From positions 1 through 64,000 of the IMG/VR virus record IMGVR_UViG_3300046167_000554: DNA of 64,000 nucleotides; one strand, 5' to 3'. Under the pieces are notes generated by a model that did not search any database, was not told the origin of the DNA, and saw only the letters and a program-made list of their open reading frames with translations. Shown in pieces: positions 60,079 to 64,000 of this stretch. This DNA is from a virus. Position 1 is the stretch's first letter. The number at the start of each line of letters is the position of its first letter. The translations under genes were made by a program, and so were the position numbers.

Positions 60079-60317
60079 TATCACGTAAAGAATTCACTGA
60101 ACAAGTTGAAAAATTGATTATGAGAGGGACGGAAGTTATGGATGCATGTGTAAAAGTATGTGAAATGAATAACATTGAACCCGAGTCAGCAAAGAGGTTA
60201 CTATCTCAACCTCTAAAAGAGAAACTAGAAGCAGAAGCAACTGGACTCAATATGGTAAATAGAGGTAATCATTCGCAGAGTTCCCTAAAAGGGTTCTTTG
60301 CAGTAACGGAGAAATAA
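60075..60317 (+). CDS. 33: Late transcription coactivator (T4 gp33-like)
   Basis: An 80 aa protein. FTEQVEKLIMRGTEVMDACV and CEMNNIEPESAKRLLSQPLK, then EKLEAEATGLNMV, parallel T4 gp33 (EKMVEEFGMSYLEATTAF..., IIEKIQSEAIDENLL). The C-terminal SSLKGFFAV resembles the clamp-binding tail that tethers T4 late factors to gp45. It would connect RNA polymerase to the sliding clamp at the NNTAAATA late promoters seen here. The assignment rests on pattern similarity. Confidence 0.7.
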   Translation: MISRKEFTEQVEKLIMRGTEVMDACVKVCEMNNIEPESAKRLLSQPLKEKLEAEATGLNMVNRGNHSQSSLKGFFAVTEK

Positions 60318-60727
60318 TGAGTCATTTTATAGATATCATGAAGACAGTGTTGGTCACAAGAGCAACAGATTTTAACGGAAGGTCAGACAGACCCGAATTT
60401 TGGTGGTTCTCATTATACATAAGTATAATTGCAGTACTACTAGGATTAGTAGATAATTATGTAATAGGATTTACATTTTGGAGTATACTGGAACCATTTG
60501 GTGAAATGAACGAATGTGGAGTATTAGTAGCATTACTTATGGTAGCAACTTTTGTTCAAAGCATATCAGTAACAGCAAGAAGATTACACGACAGAGGTCG
60601 TAGTGGTTGGTGGCAGTTAATGTTTGTAGTACCAGTATTAAACTTTATACCATTATATTGGTGTGTAAGAGATGCAAAGGATACCTATGCAGCTAAGAAA
60701 TACAAAAACCCTTACGGAGCAAGATAA
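60317..60727 (+). CDS. DUF805 membrane protein
   Basis: A 136 aa protein with four hydrophobic segments (about 32-52, 55-70, 76-92, 105-122). Signature residues of DUF805 are present: DFNGRSDRPEFWWF near residue 18 and RRLHDRGRSGWWQLMFVVP near 90. A bacterial inner-membrane family of unknown function. Overlaps both neighbours. Confidence 0.85.
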   Translation: MSHFIDIMKTVLVTRATDFNGRSDRPEFWWFSLYISIIAVLLGLVDNYVIGFTFWSILEPFGEMNECGVLVALLMVATFVQSISVTARRLHDRGRSGWWQLMFVVPVLNFIPLYWCVRDAKDTYAAKKYKNPYGAR

Positions 60728-61038
60728 TGCAAACAGGTGACGTAGTAACAGTAGTTACAATTAGTGGAGAGTATGTTGGAAAACTAGTCTCTCAAGAAGA
60801 TAGTGCAATTACGATTGACAACCCTAGGATGATTCTATCCAACCCACAAGATGGGTCAATGGGGTTTGCAAAAGGTATAGCTGCAACGGGAGTGGAGAAT
60901 CCACCTGTTGCAACATTCCACAATGTAGTGTTCGTAGTTCCATCCAACGATAAGGTCGTTGAGGCACATGCAATATCAACAGGTGAAAAAGATGCACCTT
61001 TGATTGATGTACCAGCAGAGAAGAAGATTATTACTTAA
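60727..61038 (+). CDS. LSm/Hfq-like small protein
   Basis: A 103 aa protein. GDVVTVVTISGEYVGKLVSQ near residue 3, then DSAITIDNPRMIL, matches the Sm-fold pattern (beta-rich, GEYVGRL...D.I.L.N.R). The second part (GVENPPVATFHNVVFVVPSN) completes the barrel. Conserved in marine T4-like phages. It could bind RNA, but this is not shown. Confidence 0.65.
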   Translation: MQTGDVVTVVTISGEYVGKLVSQEDSAITIDNPRMILSNPQDGSMGFAKGIAATGVENPPVATFHNVVFVVPSNDKVVEAHAISTGEKDAPLIDVPAEKKIIT

Positions 61039-61631
61039 TGACTTCTAGAGAAGGATACGATGCTTACACATTATACCTTGGGATAAAGTTACACTTCTAT
61101 TCCAAGGATTATGATTTCGTTAAGTACAACGGAAAGGTAAAGTCAGATATCAATTCCTTCTTAAAACGTAAAGACAAATACCACTTTGGTAAATTGTTCC
61201 GAACATATAAACAAGAACTGCAAGACTTCTACATTGCAAACCTATCCTTTAAAGATTATTGGGCAGGTGACTTATTAGACAAAGAGTGTGATAAGAGATA
61301 TAAGGAATGGAAGAAGAGGAATCAGAAACTTGGATATATGTTTGAGACAGAAGTATCAGACTTAATGAGAAAGTATAAGATAGATACTCAACTTAAAGTG
61401 GTCAATGGTCAACACCCTCGTTTACTTAAATCATATATGAGTAAACAAACAAGTTTAGAAACCATCTGCATCATGGATGAGATAATAGGTTTCACTAAGG
61501 ATTGGGAAACACTTATAACAGAGAAGGTAGTGTATCCCGACTTACACATAAAGATTAACAAATACAAGTCGTTTATAACATACGACCAAAAGAAATACAA
61601 GAATAAATTGATAGAACTATGCTCTACTTAA
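61038..61631 (+). CDS. 59: Helicase loader (T4 gp59)
   Basis: A 197 aa protein. GYDAYTLYLGIKLHFYSKDY near residue 6, KYNGKVKSDINSFLKRKDKY near 29 and FYIANLSFKDYWAGDLLD near 67 align with T4 gp59 (YKLYLMIKQH, KYNW.., KRRDKYFF, ISNL..WIGD). It loads gp41 onto gp32-coated DNA; gp32 is two genes downstream. Overlaps the next gene by 13 bases. Confidence 0.85.
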   Translation: MTSREGYDAYTLYLGIKLHFYSKDYDFVKYNGKVKSDINSFLKRKDKYHFGKLFRTYKQELQDFYIANLSFKDYWAGDLLDKECDKRYKEWKKRNQKLGYMFETEVSDLMRKYKIDTQLKVVNGQHPRLLKSYMSKQTSLETICIMDEIIGFTKDWETLITEKVVYPDLHIKINKYKSFITYDQKKYKNKLIELCST

Positions 61632-62356
61632 TAGGTAACGGCCCAAGTCGAAAAGACTTTGATTGGGATTCCTTTTTAGAGGAAGGACATGAATGGTGGG
61701 GATTCAATGGAATTTATCAACAACAGAAACCCGACTTATTGTTTGCACTTGATATACCAGTACAGAGACAAGTCATAGATGATATGTATCACTATGAGAA
61801 CAAAGTTGCAGTTGGAGACTTCGACCCGATACCTATGGAGATGTGGGACTTAATGACAAATGGGTTTGAATACAGTCACCAACCTCAGAACATATTTAAA
61901 GTTAGAAAAGACGGGGACGATTTATTTACGATACAGGGATTTGATGATGTGGTATCTTGTATTGGATATAGTAGTGTTCATAAAGATAACATAGTTATAT
62001 ATAATAATCCAAAACTTAAGAATTTATTTGGTGGAATGTCTGCATTAGGATATGCAGCCGAACATAAATATACGGATATATGTTTGATTGGGTTTGATGC
62101 ATTAGAACATGCAGACCCTACAAGTATATACAGTGGTGATTACTTAAATTACCAAGATGAGTATACAGAGGAGTCGAGAGTCTTCCATACTCAACAACAA
62201 CAGTTTCTTGCTCTGTTAAAAGAGTATGAAAACATTAATGTTTATTGGAAAAAACCCCTTGACGGGTTGGTGAAGGTAGACTATAATGTACTTAACTATG
62301 AAAATAGTGAAGAGTGGATACTTGGGGTGGGTCACCCATCTGAAGTATCTTTATAA
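61619..62356 (+). CDS. DUF115/glycosyltransferase-like protein
   Basis: A 245 aa protein. MLYLIGNGPSRKDFDW at the start and GGMSALGYAAEHKYTDICLI followed by GFDALEHADPTSIYSG near residue 140-165 resemble the LxGNGPS and GxxAxxxAxxxGxxxIxLxGxD motifs of DUF115 (MAF/MptE-like) and sialyltransferase-like proteins. It may act on sugar nucleotides or pterins. Its 3' end contains the gp32 promoter. Confidence 0.65.
   Translation: MLYLIGNGPSRKDFDWDSFLEEGHEWWGFNGIYQQQKPDLLFALDIPVQRQVIDDMYHYENKVAVGDFDPIPMEMWDLMTNGFEYSHQPQNIFKVRKDGDDLFTIQGFDDVVSCIGYSSVHKDNIVIYNNPKLKNLFGGMSALGYAAEHKYTDICLIGFDALEHADPTSIYSGDYLNYQDEYTEESRVFHTQQQQFLALLKEYENINVYWKKPLDGLVKVDYNVLNYENSEEWILGVGHPSEVSL
62259..62287 (+). promoter_or_regulatory. 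Sigma70-like class A promoter for gp32
   Basis: AAAAAACCCC-TTGACG, 17-base spacer, TATAAT, inside the upstream gene. It leaves about a 109-base leader before gp32, unlike the leaderless promoters; T4 gp32 also has a regulated leader. Confidence 0.75.
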
Positions 62357-62402
62357 AATTGTAATAAAATGCGATATAATTGTAATAAAATAGGAGAATA
62401 CA

Positions 62403-63311
62403 ATGTCAAGTAGTTTAGATAAACTAAGAGCTGCAATGGAAACAGCTTCACCAACAGAAGGTGCAAAAAAATCCTACAATGACGATACTATGTGGAAACC
62501 CGAACTCGATAAGAGTGGTAATGGTTATGCAGTAGTTCGTTTCTTGCCTACTCCCGATGGAGAAGAGATGCCTTGGGTATCATACTTCGACCATGGATTC
62601 CAAGGGCCAGGTGGATGGTATATTGAGAAGTCTTTAACGACTCTTAATAAACAAGACCCTGTTAGTGAATATAATACCCAGTTGTGGAATACAGGTATTG
62701 AAGCAAATAAAGAGATTGCACGTAAACAGAAAAGACGTTTACATTATGTGTCCAATGTCTATGTTGTTTCAGACCCTAAAAATCCCGACAACGAAGGTAA
62801 AGTATTCAAATATAGATTTGGTAAAAAAATCTTTGAAGCACTCAAGGAAGCAATCTCACCAGCATTTGAAGATGAGAAAGCAATCAATCCTTTTGACTTA
62901 AGAGATGAAGGTGCAAACTTTCAAAATCAAAATCAGAAAAGGTCGATGGTTACTGGAACTACTGATAAATCAGAGTTTCGATTCAGCCTTGCACCATTAT
63001 TTACTGATGAAAATAAACTAAACGACATATATACAAGTGTCCATAGTTTAAGTGGTATTATTGCACCAAGTGAATTCAAATCCTACGAGGAACTCAAAGA
63101 GAAACTCGATAGAGTATTAGGTTTACAAGGTTCAGTAAGTAACTCTACAGCAGAGTCAGTTGCAGAAGATATGGAAGAAGTGCCATGGTCTAATGTAAAC
63201 ACTGAAACTGTTGCAGAAGAACCTGTAATCTCATCAGCAGAAGCAACCTCACCACAAGTAGAGGAAGATGATGCGATGGATTACTTTAAGAAGTTAGCTG
63301 CAGATAGCTAG
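62403..63311 (+). CDS. 32: Single-stranded DNA-binding protein (T4 gp32)
   Basis: A 302 aa protein. N-terminal basic start MSSSLDKLRAAMETASPTEG, OB-fold core with GNGYAVVRFLPTPDGEEMPW near residue 38, FDHGFQGPGGWYIEKSLTTL near 62, KRRLHYVSNVYVVSDPKNPD near 108 and KVFKYRFGKKIFEALKE near 131, then an acidic tail. The zinc-site Cys of T4 (CPVC) is replaced by KQDPVSEYN near 84-92. The tail ends DDAMDYFKKLAADS. TAGGAGAATACA is the ribosome site. Confidence 0.95.
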   Translation: MSSSLDKLRAAMETASPTEGAKKSYNDDTMWKPELDKSGNGYAVVRFLPTPDGEEMPWVSYFDHGFQGPGGWYIEKSLTTLNKQDPVSEYNTQLWNTGIEANKEIARKQKRRLHYVSNVYVVSDPKNPDNEGKVFKYRFGKKIFEALKEAISPAFEDEKAINPFDLRDEGANFQNQNQKRSMVTGTTDKSEFRFSLAPLFTDENKLNDIYTSVHSLSGIIAPSEFKSYEELKEKLDRVLGLQGSVSNSTAESVAEDMEEVPWSNVNTETVAEEPVISSAEATSPQVEEDDAMDYFKKLAADS

Positions 63312-63321
63312 TCTTCTTACA

Positions 63322-63515
63322 ATGGGGTAGTCGTGTTTATTCAAAATGTGTCCTTGAAAATAAGACGACTACGAACTGAGGCCGTGGATTGGTTTAAATA
63401 TGTCATGTATTTAAATTGGGGGTATTCAGTAAGGGAAAGGTCAATAGCATATAGCGGATTGGTCGGTGAAGAACGGGTTGCTGTAAAGCGTGGGGTGACT
63501 TCACATTTTTTAGGA
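63322..63515 (+). ncRNA. Candidate structured RNA between gp32 and bS21
   Basis: About 210 bases separate the two genes; a 67-codon open frame (63333-63536) has no family likeness. The segment folds well on inspection: GTAGTCGT (63329) pairs ACGACTAC (63363) with TTTATTC/GAAAATA-type inner pairing, and TTTAAATA-TGTCATG-TATTTAAA is a perfect 8-bp hairpin near 63395-63417. It ends GTGACTTCACATTTTTT, a weak terminator-like signal just before the bS21 gene. Confidence 0.45.
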
Positions 63516-63522
63516 AATAAAT

Positions 63523-63759
63523 ATGCCAAGTGTTAAACCAAGATTGAATCCGAAGAATAGAATGGAAGAACCATTCGATAGACTTCTTCGTAGATTCAAA
63601 AAAGAATGCGATAACGCAGGTATCGTACAAGAGGTTAGAGATAGAAAGTATCACGAGAAACCTAACGATACTAAGAATCAGAAGAACCAAGATTTAAAGA
63701 GAAAGAAAAAGTTAGACCTTAAGAGACGTAACAACGCAAACTACAGAAAGATAAGATAA
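63523..63759 (+). CDS. rpsU: Phage-encoded ribosomal protein bS21
   Basis: A 78 aa basic protein. [20 protein letters not shown] near residue 14 and [20 protein letters not shown] near 34, then a Lys/Arg-rich tail, match bacterial S21 (EPFDVALRRFKRSCEKAG...VRRREFYEKPT). bS21 sits on the 30S platform next to the anti-Shine-Dalgarno region. Phage copies are known from marine viruses including the pelagiphage HTVC008M. TTTTTTAGGAAATAAAT contains the ribosome site. Confidence 0.9.
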   Translation: MPSVKPRLNPKNRMEEPFDRLLRRFKKECDNAGIVQEVRDRKYHEKPNDTKNQKNQDLKRKKKLDLKRRNNANYRKIR

Positions 63760-63956
63760 TGAGTAATTGGCATGGGGGGAAAGGTTCCAAGAGAAGGAAC
63801 TCAAACGAAGAAGCCTATGCTGATGGATGGGAACTTGCATTCGGAAAAAAGAAACCTGTAGTTAAGGTAAGAAAAGAAACACCAAGTCATGGTGCATCAC
63901 AAGTCCATTCGGACAAAACAAAATATAATAGGAAGAAGTCAGACCCAATACTATAA
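63759..63956 (+). CDS. Small basic hypothetical protein
   Basis: A 65 aa basic protein ([20 protein letters not shown], then ADGWELAFGKK). The MSxxHGGKGSxxR start recurs in T4-like marine phages. It overlaps the bS21 stop (TAATG). Function unknown. Confidence 0.6.
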   Translation: MSNWHGGKGSKRRNSNEEAYADGWELAFGKKKPVVKVRKETPSHGASQVHSDKTKYNRKKSDPIL

Positions 63957-63959
63957 ATA
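63952..63959 (+). promoter_or_regulatory. T4-type late promoter box, leaderless position
   Basis: Exact TATAAATA, overlapping the preceding stop and 5 bases (GTAGT) before the ATG at 63965. Confidence 0.72.
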
Positions 63960-63964
63960 GTAGT

Positions 63965-64000
63965 ATGTCTCGACTCACCTTCAAAGAAATAGAATTACTT
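63965..64000 (+). CDS. Start of a late gene cut by the window edge
   Basis: Twelve codons are visible: MSRLTFKEIELL. The late box at the start suggests a late gene; nothing more can be said. Confidence 0.5.
   Translation, partial: MSRLTFKEIELL

Noticed and set aside
63333-63536. 67-codon open frame between gp32 and bS21
   Set aside because: No family likeness, no convincing ribosome site, and it overlaps hairpins and the bS21 start; a structured RNA is the better reading, though not certain.
1-64000. Insertion sequences, integrase or prophage attachment sites
   Set aside because: No transposase, integrase, terminal inverted repeats or direct-repeat pair was recognised; the gene content is that of a lytic T4-like phage.

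Overview
The window is a continuous piece of a tailed-phage genome. It is AT-rich, every recognisable gene lies on the + strand, and genes are packed with overlapping stop/start codons. The T4-type replication and nucleotide set is present: gp43 polymerase, UvsX, gp41 helicase, gp61 primase, NrdA/NrdB, RNase H, gp59 loader, gp33 late coactivator and gp32. With these sit many families typical of marine T4-like myoviruses: 2OG-Fe(II) oxygenases, a NodU-type carbamoyltransferase, a phage ribosomal protein bS21 and several conserved marine-phage domains of unknown function. The best reading is a marine T4-like myovirus of a Gram-negative host (Pelagibacter-type or another AT-rich marine proteobacterium). 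The host is inferred, not proven.

Layout. 0-3 kb: 7-deazaguanine DNA-modification genes (class II amidotransferase, FolE, DpdA), completed by QueC at 32.1 kb. 3-4.5 kb: GH24 lysozyme and small genes. 4.5-10.1 kb: gp43, thermonuclease, UvsX, gp41. 10.2-11.7 kb: a secreted lipoprotein on its own promoter. 11.7-25.3 kb: a late-promoter-rich block of virion-type proteins, many starting with an MKTF..FL.E sequence like the T4 internal-protein capsid targeting signal, plus tRNA-Thr. 25.3-35.4 kb: membrane protein, primase, class Ia ribonucleotide reductase, QueC, glutaredoxin, HAD nucleotidase, putative spanins. 35.4-42.4 kb: a run of 2OG-Fe(II) oxygenases, tRNA-Ala and an outer-membrane beta-barrel protein in a self-contained transcription unit. 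42.4-45.8 kb: a poorly coding, promoter-rich region with small membrane proteins. 45.8-55.3 kb: carbamoyltransferase, A-type Fe-S carrier, nucleases, an acidic/Gln-rich protein, radical SAM and SDR enzymes. 55.3-64 kb: small early genes, SleB hydrolase, PD-(D/E)XK nuclease, gp33, LSm-like protein, gp59, gp32, a candidate ncRNA and bS21.

Regulation. Sigma70-like promoters fall into two groups with conserved sequence beyond the -35/-10 boxes. T4-type late boxes (NNTAAATA) are frequent. In both systems the box is often placed so that the predicted +1 is the A of the ATG, which predicts leaderless mRNAs for major genes including gp43.

Data caution. About ten genes carry single-base frameshifts, often in short homopolymers, while the shifted halves still match their family. 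This looks like uncorrected long-read indels; such genes are reported as one CDS spanning the shift.
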